In this document: positions 9,510 through 18,693 of the stretch, one piece after another
Position numbering within the stretch: position 1 is the stretch's first letter
Layout: every line of letters starts with the position of its first letter
Assembly (NCBI RefSeq): GCF_000949135.2
Contig: NZ_JTAN02000012.1
Span: 124,001-188,000 of the forward strand
Direction: 5' to 3'
Source of the DNA: Burkholderia sp. USMB20
Lineage (GTDB): Bacteria; Pseudomonadota; Gammaproteobacteria; Burkholderiales; Burkholderiaceae
Length of the DNA: 64,000 nucleotides
Position numbers and translations under genes: made by a program
The notes under the pieces: model-generated
The model's input: only the letters and a program-made list of their open reading frames with translations
Told to the model about the DNA's origin: nothing
Databases searched by the model: none

Positions 9510-11420
9510 GTGAAGCGCCGCCTGCTCATCCTCGTCGTGCTTGCCGCCGCGCTCGCGGCGGCGTGCGCGCTGACTTGGACCATCACGTGGCAGCGCGGCG
9601 TCGCCGAGCTGCAGCGCAACGCCGCGGTGCGGGTCGACCGCACCACCAACGCGCTCAAGAGCACGCTCGACCGCTACGAATCGCTGCCTTATCTGCTCGG
9701 CAGCCATCCGTACGTGCTGGACCTGCTCGCCGAGCCGAAGCGCGCCGATTTCACCGCACGCGCGAACCGCTATCTCGAAGACCTCAACGAACACGCGCAC
9801 GCGACCGTCACCTACGTGATCGGCGCGGACGGTCTGTGCGTCGCCGCCAGCAACTGGCGCGCGCCGGACAGCTTCGTCGGGAACGGCTACCAGTTTCGTC
9901 CGTATTTCATCGACGCGATGAACGGCCGGGTCGGCCGCTTCTTCGCGATCGGCACGATCTCGCGCGATCCCGGCTACTACATCTCGCAGCCGGTGTGGCG
10001 CGACGGCAGGATCGCGGGCGTCGTCGTCGTGAAGCTCAATCTCGAATGGTTCCAGGGCGCCGATGCGTCCGAGCCGCTCGTCGTCGCGGACGATCACGGC
10101 GTCGTGTTCCTGTCGTCCGTGCCCGCCTGGAAGTACCACACGCTGCATCCGCTGACGGGGCCCGTCGCCGCGTCGATCTACGAGACGCGCCAGTACGCGC
10201 AGCAGCCCGTCACGCCGCTGCCGCTGCGCGTCGAGCAGGTGCTCGGCGCCGATGCGGAGATCGTGCGCCTCGGTGCGGCCGGCGTAGGCCCTGGCCTGCG
10301 CGCGCCGCGTTTCCTCGCCAGCAAGCGGCGGATCGGCGAGCCCGACTGGCTGCTCGTCACGCTCGCGCCGATCGCGCCCATCGACGCCGACGCGCGCAAC
10401 GCGACGATCGTCACGGGCTTCGGCTTCGTGTCGGTCGCGTTGCTCGCGTTCTACTGGCGCATGCGCCGCGCGCGCGTGCGCGAGATGATCCGCGGCCGCG
10501 CGCTGCTGCAGCAGGCGTATGCGGAGCTGAACCGGCGCGTCGAGGAACGCACGGCCGACCTGTCGGAAGCGAACGAGCAATTGCAGAAGGAAGTCGGCGA
10601 CCGGATCCGCGCGGAGCAGGAATTGCGCGCCGCGCACGACGAACTGATCCAGGCCAGCAAGCTCGCCGCGCTCGGCCAGATGGCGGCCGGCATCACGCAT
10701 GAACTGAACCAGCCGCTCGCGGCGTTGCGCAGCTTCTCGGACAACACGCGCGTGCTGCTCGATCGTGGCGAGCAGGCGGCCGCGCGCGAGAATCTCGAGG
10801 CGATCGCCGCGCTCACCGAGCGGATGGGCAAGATCACCAACCAGCTGAAGCTGTTCGTCGGCCGCGCGAAGCCGCGCAACGAACAGGCGCTCGTCGTGCG
10901 CGCGCTGCGCAGCGTGCTGTCGCTGCTCGGCGACCGGCTGCGCGGCGTCGCGCTCACGCTGACGCTGCAGGATGCGACGGTGTCGCCCGCGCAGGATGCG
11001 CCGCTCGACCTGGCGCGCGACTATCCGGAACTCGTCGCCCGCTGCGAGGACCTGCGCCTCGAACAGGTGCTGATCAACCTGCTCGGCAACGCGCTCGACG
11101 CGGTCGCGGGCGTCGCCGCGCCGGCGATCGAAGTGACGATCGCGGTGTCGGTCGCGACGCTCGCGGTCGAGGTGCGCGACAACGGCTCCGGCATCGCGCC
11201 CGAGCTGCTGCCGCGGCTGTTCGAACCGTTCTTCACGACCAAGGAAATGGGGCGCGGGCTCGGGCTCGGGCTCGCGATCTCGTCGTCGATCGCGAGCGAC
11301 GCGGGCGGCGCGCTGACCGCGCGCAATGCGCCGTCCGGCGGCGCGCTGTTCGTCTTGACGCTGCGGCGCGCGCGCACGCATCATCCGGACGCCGTGTCCG
11401 AGCCGGCGGGCTCGCGCTAG
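9510..11420 (+). CDS. dctB: C4-dicarboxylate sensor histidine kinase DctB
   Basis: Membrane sensor kinase, 636 residues from the GTG at 9510. A longer version starts at ATG 9396, but it would add an unlikely Gly/Pro-rich leader before the first membrane helix. The order is TM1 at about residues 4-25, a periplasmic double-PDC sensor region, TM2 near 297-316, a coiled coil, HisKA with GITHELNQPLAAL (phospho-acceptor His397), then an ATPase domain with NLLGNALDAV, DNGSGIAP and GLGLGLAIS. It lies between dctA and dctD, the standard arrangement, and phosphorylates DctD when dicarboxylates are bound. Confidence 0.93.
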   Translation: MKRRLLILVVLAAALAAACALTWTITWQRGVAELQRNAAVRVDRTTNALKSTLDRYESLPYLLGSHPYVLDLLAEPKRADFTARANRYLEDLNEHAHATVTYVIGADGLCVAASNWRAPDSFVGNGYQFRPYFIDAMNGRVGRFFAIGTISRDPGYYISQPVWRDGRIAGVVVVKLNLEWFQGADASEPLVVADDHGVVFLSSVPAWKYHTLHPLTGPVAASIYETRQYAQQPVTPLPLRVEQVLGADAEIVRLGAAGVGPGLRAPRFLASKRRIGEPDWLLVTLAPIAPIDADARNATIVTGFGFVSVALLAFYWRMRRARVREMIRGRALLQQAYAELNRRVEERTADLSEANEQLQKEVGDRIRAEQELRAAHDELIQASKLAALGQMAAGITHELNQPLAALRSFSDNTRVLLDRGEQAAARENLEAIAALTERMGKITNQLKLFVGRAKPRNEQALVVRALRSVLSLLGDRLRGVALTLTLQDATVSPAQDAPLDLARDYPELVARCEDLRLEQVLINLLGNALDAVAGVAAPAIEVTIAVSVATLAVEVRDNGSGIAPELLPRLFEPFFTTKEMGRGLGLGLAISSSIASDAGGALTARNAPSGGALFVLTLRRARTHHPDAVSEPAGSR

Positions 11421-11483
11421 GCACCGCACGACCGCATCAACGAGAGCCGCGCGCACCACCGCCGCGCGGTCTGTCAGGAGCAA

Positions 11484-12848
<1,365 letters not shown>

Positions 12849-12851
12849 AAA

Positions 12852-12895
12852 AGAGACGGACCGCGGAACCGGGCTGGCCGGTCGTGCGGTCCGTC
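12852..12895 (-). terminator. Hairpin terminator for the minus-strand thioredoxin gene
   Basis: GACGGACCGC (12855-12864) pairs with GCGGTCCGTC (12886-12895). Read on the minus strand the stem is followed by TCTTTTTC, a good termination run, so it serves the gene ending at 12952. It abuts the dctD stop codon and may stop transcription from both sides. Confidence 0.6.
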
Positions 12896-12951
12896 ATGTG
12901 GAGCAGGGCGCGGCGGGCGGCCCTGCGCGTCGTGTCGTGCGGAGGCGGCGC

Positions 12952-13488
12952 TCAGGCCGCGTTGCCGTCGAGCGCCTTCTTGAGCAGCGCGTCGAGTTCC
13001 GCGAATTGCGGGGCGCCGACGTAGCGCTTCAGGATCTTGCCGTCCTTGTCGACGACGAAGGTGGTCGGCGTGAGCTGCACGTTGCCGAACTGCTTCGCGA
13101 CGCTGCCGTCGTCGAGCGCGACCTTGAACGGCAGCTGGCGCGTCTGCGCATAGTTCGCGACGTACATCGGCGGATCGTAGTTCATCGCGACCGCGACGAA
13201 CTCCAGCCCCTGCCCCTTGAAGCGATTGTAGGTATCGACCATCTGCGGCATTTCCTGCATGCAGGTCGCGCAGCTCGTCGCCCAGAAGTTCACGAGGTAG
13301 ACCTTGCCCTTCAGGTCGCCGGCCGTCGACACCTTCTGACCGGACAGCAGCGTGAACGTGGCGTCCGGCACGGTGGACTTGCCGTTGAACGCGAAGAAGC
13401 CGGCAACGGCGATGGCCGCGACGACGACGGCCGCGACGATATAGCGGGCGGGGCCGGTGCGGCGCTGGGCGGGAGGCGTGGTGTTCAT
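12952..13488 (-). CDS. TlpA-like thioredoxin-fold protein, membrane anchored
   Basis: Periplasmic-facing thiol-disulfide protein of 178 residues. One N-terminal membrane helix (about 15-33) is followed by an AhpC/TSA-TlpA thioredoxin fold with FWATSCATCMQEMP, whose redox cysteines are Cys73 and Cys76 (CATC). A cis-Pro region LTPTTFVVDKDGK follows. It could act in cytochrome c maturation or disulfide handling. The partner is not shown by the context, since both neighbours face other ways. Confidence 0.88.
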   Translation of the reverse strand: MNTTPPAQRRTGPARYIVAAVVVAAIAVAGFFAFNGKSTVPDATFTLLSGQKVSTAGDLKGKVYLVNFWATSCATCMQEMPQMVDTYNRFKGQGLEFVAVAMNYDPPMYVANYAQTRQLPFKVALDDGSVAKQFGNVQLTPTTFVVDKDGKILKRYVGAPQFAELDALLKKALDGNAA

Positions 13489-13651
13489 CTGCGGTGCTCT
13501 CGGAGTCGGTCGATGACGCGGGTCGATGCAAAGGACGTCGAAATTCGGCAGTTATTTTAGCGCGAATGCGGCGCACGCACCGGCGGCCGCCACACATCCC
13601 GGGTGTCGGCTTCGGCGGATAATGGGCCTTTTGCCTGTCCCCATCACTGCC

Positions 13652-14224
13652 ATGCCGAAGGAAGTCATCGATTCGTTGCGCCCCCTTTTTCGTCCGCTGC
13701 GACACTTCGCCGCGCTCGCGTGCGTGAGCGCGGCGCTGGCCGCGTGCTCGCCGTCATATGACTGGCGTACGCTGCACAACGACGCCGGCTACACGATCGA
13801 CCTGCCGGCGAAGCCGACCGTCGAGAACCAGCCGGTGGCGGTCGGCGGCGCGTCGATGCCGATGCGGATGCAGGCCGCGCACGTCGACGGCGCGGTGTTC
13901 GCGGTCGGCACGCTGACGCTGCCCGACGACCGCGACGACACGCGCCGCGCGGCGCTCGAGTTCCTGCGTTCCGGGCTGTCGCGCAATCTCGAAGGCGTGC
14001 CGCAGACGGCCTCGGTGCCGGTGCCGCTCGCGGCCGGTGGCGCGGTGAACGGGCTCGAGCTGCGCATCGCGGGCGCGGCGAGCGGCGGCGACCGCTCGCG
14101 CAAGACGATCGTCGCGCGGCTCGTGGCGCGCGGCCGGCACGCGTACCAGGCCGTCGCGATCGCCGACGGGCCGCTCGCGCAGGAGCAGCTCGACCAGTTT
14201 TTCGGCTCGTTCAAACTCGACTGA
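13652..14224 (+). CDS. Small predicted lipoprotein, function unknown
   Basis: 190-residue protein starting at MPKEVIDSLR. A hydrophobic stretch ends in the lipobox-like LAACS, so the cysteine near residue 29 could be lipidated. The mature part contains SPSYDWRTLHNDAGYTIDLPAKP, a pattern I associate with uncharacterised beta-proteobacterial secreted proteins. The open frame extends upstream to 13526, but that part overlaps the promoter region of the divergent gene. No function can be assigned. Confidence 0.75.
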   Translation: MPKEVIDSLRPLFRPLRHFAALACVSAALAACSPSYDWRTLHNDAGYTIDLPAKPTVENQPVAVGGASMPMRMQAAHVDGAVFAVGTLTLPDDRDDTRRAALEFLRSGLSRNLEGVPQTASVPVPLAAGGAVNGLELRIAGAASGGDRSRKTIVARLVARGRHAYQAVAIADGPLAQEQLDQFFGSFKLD

Positions 14225-14558
14225 ACAGCGGCCGGCGCGGGCGCTCGGACACTTCATGACAATTGAAAGTTCATTCGCAGCTTTCGACGCTAATCGCCGG
14301 ATTTTGCGGGGATTTTTCGGCTATCCACAGCGCATGTGGATAACTTTGTTGAAAAGTTGACCGAATCGCCCGCAAAGCCGCGCCGGACGGCCTTCCGGCG
14401 CATTTGACGGTTGGCCATTAATTTAGGAAAAATCAATAAAAACAAAGGGATACGAATCTCATGACGAAGAGGTGCCCGCGCCGGGTGATGAGGGGCCGGA
14501 TTCGTGAAATTGTGCATAAGTCAAGTCTTGACAGTCATATTTTGTCCTCCGCGGGCAT
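14225..14558. other. Gene-free gap with three DnaA-box-like sites and an AT-rich stretch
   Basis: No convincing gene. CTATCCACA (14321-14329, one mismatch to TTATNCACA) and TGTGGATAA (14335-14343, perfect on the minus strand) form an inverted pair separated by 5 bases. A third perfect box, TGTGCATAA, lies at 14511-14519. An A/T-rich stretch at about 14418-14452 lies between them. The AT-rich character contrasts with the surrounding GC-rich DNA. Confidence 0.5.
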
Positions 14559-15429
14559 TCACAGTGCCGTGAGCGCACGCCGGTAGCGGATCGCCTCGGC
14601 GATCTGCGCGGCCGTCGGCAATGGGTCGCCGGCCAGGTCGGCGATCGTCCGTGCGACCTTCAACACGCGGAAATACGCGCGTGCCGACCAGCCGAAGCGC
14701 TCGCCGGCCTCGCGCAGCAGTCGCTCGCCGTCGTCGGTCGGCCGGCACAGGTCGTCGGTCTCGCGCCCGCTCAGCATGTGATTGGTCTTGCCCTGCCGGT
14801 CGAGCTGCAGCGCACGCGCCCGGGCGACCCGCGCGGCGACCGCGGTGCTCGGCTCGCCGGGCGCCGTCGCGCGCGACGCGAGTTCGGCCGGCGATAGCGC
14901 GGGCAGGTCGATCTGGATGTCGATGCGGTCGAGCAACGGCCCCGACAGCTTGCGCAGATAGCGCGTGGCGAGCTCCGGGGTGCAGCGGCAGCGCCCGGAC
15001 GGATCGCCATGCCAGCCGCACGGGCACGGATTCATCGCGGCGATCAGCTGGCACGCGGCAGGGAAGTCGGCCTGCTGCGCCGCGCGCGAGATCGTGATGC
15101 GGCCGACTTCCAGTGGCTCGCGCAGCATCTCCAGCACGTGCCGGTCGAATTCGGGCAACTCGTCGAGAAACAGTACGCCGAGGTGCGCGAGCGTGATCTC
15201 GCCCGGCTGCGGCGGGTTGCGGCCGCCGACCAGCGCGGCGGCGCTCGACGAGTGGTGCGGCGCGCGGAATGGGCGCCGCCGCCAGTGCGCGGGCGAGAAG
15301 CCGATGCGGCTCGCAGAAAGGAGCGCGGCCGACGCCAGCGCCTCGTCGTCGGTCAGCGGCGGCAGGAGGCCGGGCAGCCGCGCGGCGAGCATCGACTTGC
15401 CGGCGCCGGGCGGCCCGATCATCAGCATG
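14559..15429 (-). pseudogene. comM: comM, 3' part (AAA+ domain), separated by the integrated element
   Basis: Carboxy-terminal two thirds of ComM, a YifB/Mg-chelatase-like hexameric helicase that promotes branch migration during natural transformation. Reading leftward from 15428, MLMIGPPGAGKSML holds the Walker A motif directly after the break. LFLDELPEFDRHVL is Walker B, followed by AAMNPCPCGWHGD and the C-terminal Mg_chelatase_C region ending YRRALTAL. The natural ATG-CTG-ATG at the junction leaves a start codon, so a 289-residue fragment could in principle be made, but it lacks the N-terminal domain. The missing N-terminal part is at 25994-26789. Confidence 0.92.
15420..15429. repeat. Left attachment core (attL)
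   Basis: CATCAGCATG, identical to the right copy at 25994-26003. On the minus strand it reads CATGCTGATG, encoding the His-Met-Leu-Met just before the ComM Walker A. Serine integrases need only a 2-bp crossover, so the exact exchange point inside this core is unknown. Confidence 0.85.
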
Positions 15430-15759
15430 GAGGGACGATGAGACCCGACCGGAAACGCCCACTGGAGGCCGCGCCCCTACCGGGGGTGGCCCCTTTGGAG
15501 AGTAAGGCCCCCCTGTTCTGCAGGGACCCCCTGGGGTAGGTAGGGGGTACCTTGCGAAATCCAAACGGAAATCTCTGGCGGACAACTCCACTCACGCGAC
15601 CTGAACAACAACAACGGCGACTCGAGCTTTACCGGAGTTTTTGAAGTGCCCTGAAACGCCGATAGGGGGGTACCTCAGAAAGCGCCGCCCGAAATAAATC
15701 AGCCAAGTGAAACCCGCGCCGCCAGCACGGATGCGGACCAAACACCGACGAGACCAACC
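15430..15759. other. Left-end non-coding region of the element with G/C-tract repeats
   Basis: No gene seen. Polypurine/polypyrimidine tracts cluster at 15470-15555, including CCCCTACC and its inverted counterpart GGTAGGGG. TAGGGGGTACCT (15541-15552) recurs at 15664-15676 with one extra G. Such dense short repeats near an element end could be integrase arm sites, a promoter-operator array or a packaging site. The sequence does not decide between these. Confidence 0.35.
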
Positions 15760-16029
15760 ATGCTCACCATCATTGTCGTTCTGCTGTTCCTGATCCTCCT
15801 CGCGATTGCTGCACCGTCCCTGTTGCTCAGGCTCGCTCTGGTAGTCGCGTGGCCCTTGGACCTACTGCTGAACCTTGGTCGCCTGACGCTCCTGGTGCTC
15901 AGTCTTCCATTCTTATTGGCCCGTAGCGCCAGCGCGTTCTTGTACAAGCACATTGGCTGGGTGTTCCTGGGTGTCTTGGTCCTGTTTGGGATCGAGCTGT
16001 TCGCCACCTTCATGCAACACGCCAACTGA
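15760..16029 (+). CDS. Small hydrophobic membrane protein of the element
   Basis: 89 residues, mostly hydrophobic, with about three membrane segments (residues 2-22, 24-50 and 66-84). I do not recognise the family. The ATG is preceded by only a weak ribosome site. As the first gene inside the left end it could be a lysis, superinfection or membrane-targeted effector protein, but nothing in the sequence proves this. Confidence 0.55.
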   Translation: MLTIIVVLLFLILLAIAAPSLLLRLALVVAWPLDLLLNLGRLTLLVLSLPFLLARSASAFLYKHIGWVFLGVLVLFGIELFATFMQHAN

Positions 16030-16069
16030 GAAGCGCCAGCGGGCACTGTCAGACCAGACTACACCATGA

Positions 16070-16081
16070 CCTGACGTCAGG
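16070..16081. promoter_or_regulatory. Perfect palindrome CCTGACGTCAGG upstream of the resolvase
   Basis: 12-bp perfect palindrome sharing the CCTGAC half with the inverted GTGTCAGG (16096-16103) and CCTGACAC (16159-16166) copies that flank the resolvase promoter. It is probably part of an operator or resolvase-site array. Confidence 0.45.
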
Positions 16082-16095
16082 CGCATAGGCGGAAT

Positions 16096-16166
16096 GTGTC
16101 AGGTCGAAGTTGTTTTCCGATTTGCTTGACACTCTGTCGACCACATCTTAGACTTCGTCCTGACAC
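16096..16166 (+). promoter_or_regulatory. Resolvase promoter flanked by inverted repeats
   Basis: TTGACA (16126-16131), 17 bases, TAGACT (16149-16154) make a near-consensus sigma-70 promoter. GTGTCAGG at 16096-16103 and its inverse CCTGACAC at 16159-16166 bracket it, as expected for binding sites of an autoregulating recombinase or a repressor. It drives the gene starting at 16186. Confidence 0.6.
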
Positions 16167-16185
16167 TTACCAACGGGAGCAGGAC

Positions 16186-16746
16186 ATGAGCAAGGGGCAA
16201 CGCATCGGGTACCGCAGGGTTAGCACGGTCGACCAGAACACGGCCCGCCAGCTTGACGGTATGACGTTTGATGCCGAGTTCACGGACAAGGCCAGCGGCA
16301 AGGACACGAAGCGCCCCCAGCTTGAGGCCCTCATGCGCCACGCTCGGTCTGGAGATCATGTGTATGTCCACTCAATTGACCGCTTGGCACGGAACACGGC
16401 AGACCTCCTGCAACTGGTCGAAACGCTGACCGCCAAGGGTGTAGCGCTGTCGTTTGTGAAAGAAGGTCTCAACTTCACCGCAGACCGTGCGGACCCCTTC
16501 CAGACCCTCATGCTGTCGATGCTCGGGTCGGTGGCTCAGTTTGAGCGGGCGATCATTCTGGAGCGGCAGCGCGAGGGCATCGCGGTAGCTAAGGCCGAGG
16601 GGAAGTACCGGGGCGGCAAGGCCAAGCTATCGGCCGAGCAGGTAACGGCGATGCTGGCCCGGGTGAACTCGGGGGAACCTAAGGCCCAAGTTGCGCGGGA
16701 CTTCGGCATCAGCCGCGAGACGCTGTATCAGTACCTTTCGAAGTAA
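16186..16746 (+). CDS. Small serine recombinase (resolvase/invertase family)
   Basis: 186-residue site-specific recombinase. The catalytic domain starts RIGYRRVSTVDQN with nucleophile Ser13, and contains VYVHSIDRLARN and the long E-helix region AQFERAIILERQREGI. A C-terminal helix-turn-helix is seen in KAQVARDFGISRETLYQYL. The length fits Tn3-type resolvases and DNA invertases. It is a second, unrelated-size serine recombinase beside the large integrase at 24401. It may resolve multimers, invert a segment or regulate. No obvious paired inversion sites were seen beyond the promoter-flanking repeats. Confidence 0.9.
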   Translation: MSKGQRIGYRRVSTVDQNTARQLDGMTFDAEFTDKASGKDTKRPQLEALMRHARSGDHVYVHSIDRLARNTADLLQLVETLTAKGVALSFVKEGLNFTADRADPFQTLMLSMLGSVAQFERAIILERQREGIAVAKAEGKYRGGKAKLSAEQVTAMLARVNSGEPKAQVARDFGISRETLYQYLSK

Positions 16747-16808
16747 CCCAGGGGGCCGCGAGGCCCTCGGAAACACCAACAAACCACCAACCAAAGAAGC
16801 AAGAACGA

Positions 16809-16940
16809 ATGGACCAGAACGTTTACACCATCATTGACGGGGCAGCAGCAGCAGCGCAGGACGAAGACATTTGCTATGTGATTGACGCGGGGAATGAGGC
16901 CGAGTGGTCGGAAGACATTTGCTATGTGATTGAGCAATAA
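16809..16940 (+). CDS. 43-residue acidic peptide with internal EDICYVI repeat
   Basis: The frame reads MDQNVYTIIDG, then an alanine run, DEDICYVID, a 9-residue spacer and SEDICYVIEQ. The repeat comes from a perfect 23-bp direct repeat at 16863-16885 and 16911-16933, 48 bp apart, so the frame is preserved. It ends in TAA and a strong terminator follows 33 bases later, so it is probably the last gene of the resolvase transcript. The family is unknown. It could be a regulator peptide, an inhibitor or a precursor peptide. The start has no strong ribosome site, though AAGAAGCAAGAACG precedes it. Confidence 0.5.
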   Translation: MDQNVYTIIDGAAAAAQDEDICYVIDAGNEAEWSEDICYVIEQ

Positions 16941-16972
16941 CGGCCCGGTATAGAAGACCAACGACCACCTAG

Positions 16973-16992
16973 CGGCCCTTCGGGGCCGTTTT
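16973..16992 (+). terminator. Rho-independent terminator after the small peptide gene
   Basis: CGGCCC, loop TTCG, GGGCCG, then TTTT. The stable UUCG tetraloop and T-run make it a convincing terminator. Confidence 0.8.
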
Positions 16993-17692
16993 GCATTTAG
17001 TCGCCACTGCAACAAGAGAAAGGCCCTGGTAATACTTATTGCGCTTTTGCAACATGGCTTTTCGCCAGTCGGACGGGCTTTCCTCGGTACTCTCCGATAG
17101 CGACCAATAGTAGAAAAATATGCTGCATATTGGCTGATTTGAGGAATATTCAGGTTTCCGCGAATCTCTAATTTTTCTGCTTTAGAAACAAGGACATGGA
17201 ATTTATCCTCCTGTAAGAGAAGAGGCCGCGATTGTCAGAGAAGAAAATTTCCCTTCTGCCAAGCGACCCGGTGAATTTGTCGCCACTTATGGAAAAGGCA
17301 GCCGAGCGCCGAGGCGATTACCGGGGACTCCAAGGCCGAGCGCAACAGCGGCGGGTTTAGTCGACACCATCCTAAGAACGCCCCGGACCCAGGCGGAATT
17401 ACCCACTCGTATAGAAGGCCTCTCGGAACCCTACGGGACGCGGCGAGCCAATTAGGCCGTACTTAAAGAAGGAAGACCGCCACCACGGGTGCCCACGTTT
17501 TAAGCAGCCTTTCCGCTAGGAGCCATTCGCGGCCCTAAGCCTCACCCATCCCCCAATCAATCACCGCCAGCCCGTTCCCGGTCCCCATGCGGACCCGCGC
17601 GGAGGCATTCGCACGCCCGTAGCAGTCACGCGCCCGAGCCTTGGCGACATTCCCATCATTTTTTGCTGAATCACGCACCAAAAGGAGCACCA
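16993..17692. other. 700-bp gene-poor segment of the element
   Basis: No supported gene. The first half is AT-rich for this element, with AATATG-CTG-CATATT (17117-17131) as an inverted repeat. A minus-strand open frame (17535-17717, 60 codons, ending DWGMGEA) has a hydrophobic start and could be a small protein, but it has no recognised family and overlaps the next gene's start. The segment might hold an RNA, a replication or packaging site, or decayed genes. Confidence 0.35.
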
Positions 17693-17971
17693 ATGAACAC
17701 CCGACAGACAAACCCACCGACCGCGACGCAAGCGCCGGTCGTGCGCCCTTACGCGAAACGCGGGACCAAGACCTCAGCTCGCGAAGCGGCCCGCAAGGCG
17801 GGTCAGAAAACGTTCACGTTCACCTGTCACAAGCACGGACTCACGGCCTTTGGGACCGCTGGACAAGGCCATTGTCGAGCATGCGCCGCAGATCGTAAGC
17901 GAGACGCCTACGAACGCCAGAAACGAGCCGAGCTGGCAGCAGCGAACACCACCTACGACACCAACGGGTAA
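17693..17971 (+). CDS. Small zinc-ribbon protein, paralogue of the next gene's N-terminus
   Basis: 92 residues, with AAAGGAG ahead of the ATG. A probable zinc site is formed by Cys45, His48, Cys61 and Cys64 (CHKH then CRAC), in the same pattern and sequence context (KTFTFTCHKHGLTAFG) as the following HNH protein (KTFQWRCQQHGRTAHY). It looks like a duplicated N-terminal half that lacks the nuclease domain. Only 5 bases separate it from the next gene. It may bind nucleic acid or modulate the nuclease. Confidence 0.65.
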   Translation: MNTRQTNPPTATQAPVVRPYAKRGTKTSAREAARKAGQKTFTFTCHKHGLTAFGTAGQGHCRACAADRKRDAYERQKRAELAAANTTYDTNG

Positions 17972-17976
17972 CGACC

Positions 17977-18681
17977 ATGAAGACCACGAAGAAAGCAGCA
18001 GCAGCACGCGCCAAAGCGGTCGGCCTGAAGACGTTCCAATGGCGCTGCCAGCAGCATGGCAGGACCGCCCACTATACGAGCAACGGCAAGTGCGCGACGT
18101 GCAAGGCCGCACTAAGCGCTAAGAAGTACGCAGAGCGTGTTTCAACGCCAGAGGGCCGCGAAGCACACAACACGCATCAGCGGGCGTACCAGCGGAGCTT
18201 GCGCAATACCAGCGCCAGCTACAGAGGCAACGGGCGCGAGAACCGCGCGGCGCAGGCCTACTGCAAGGCCACAGGCGGCAATCTCCCGGCCAGCTATAAC
18301 GCCGAGCGTGAAACTCTCCGGGCATTCTATGCAGCTCTGCCCGAGGGCCACCACGGCGACCACAGGACGCCCAAGGTAGCCAAGGATCACCAGGGGAACC
18401 ACGTCGCCAGCGGTCTGCACACGTTGAGCAACCTCAGGGCAGTCCCTGCCAAGCTCAACCGCATGAAGGCGACGCACTTCGATCCCGACAATTTCCGCGA
18501 CCAAAGGCCCGCCAACGCGTTCCCCGGAGGCGCTTGGGACCCTGAGCTGACCGAGCGGGAGTGGGCGCGGGTCGAATTGTTAGTCCGTCGATACGGTTGC
18601 GACCGGGACGCCTCCGTCCGAACCATCCAAGCGCAGGTTGCTCGCCAGCGCGAAACCTACCTCCAAAACAACGCAGCCTAA
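17977..18681 (+). CDS. HNH endonuclease with N-terminal zinc ribbon
   Basis: 234 residues. The N-terminal zinc ribbon has Cys24, His27, Cys39 and Cys42. An HNH nuclease core follows, with GDHRTPKVAKDHQ (Asp128, His129), GLHTLSNLRAV (His148, Asn152) and Asn161/Lys164 (LNRMK), matching the DH...GLH...NL...N..K pattern of phage HNH enzymes. Such nucleases serve homing, packaging or DNA degradation in phages. The role here is not shown. It is followed by the long ejection-like protein gene, 12 bases downstream. Confidence 0.78.
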   Translation: MKTTKKAAAARAKAVGLKTFQWRCQQHGRTAHYTSNGKCATCKAALSAKKYAERVSTPEGREAHNTHQRAYQRSLRNTSASYRGNGRENRAAQAYCKATGGNLPASYNAERETLRAFYAALPEGHHGDHRTPKVAKDHQGNHVASGLHTLSNLRAVPAKLNRMKATHFDPDNFRDQRPANAFPGGAWDPELTEREWARVELLVRRYGCDRDASVRTIQAQVARQRETYLQNNAA

Positions 18682-18693
18682 CCACACAACACC

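Noticed and set aside
14290-14517. 75-codon minus-strand frame in the DnaA-box region
   Set aside because: No ribosome site and no recognisable family. It spans the DnaA boxes and AT-rich stretch.
14321-14519. Chromosomal or plasmid replication origin
   Set aside because: No dnaA, dnaN, rep or parAB genes are next to the boxes, and the flanks are ordinary core genes. A DnaA-binding cluster is all that can be supported.
16863-16933. CRISPR-like repeat (two 23-bp copies)
   Set aside because: Only two copies, 48-bp period, in frame within an open frame, and no cas genes.
17535-17717. 60-codon minus-strand frame in the element's gene-poor segment
   Set aside because: It has a hydrophobic start and a plausible composition, but no family or ribosome site, and it overlaps the start of the zinc-ribbon gene. 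Kept only as a remark under the non-coding segment.
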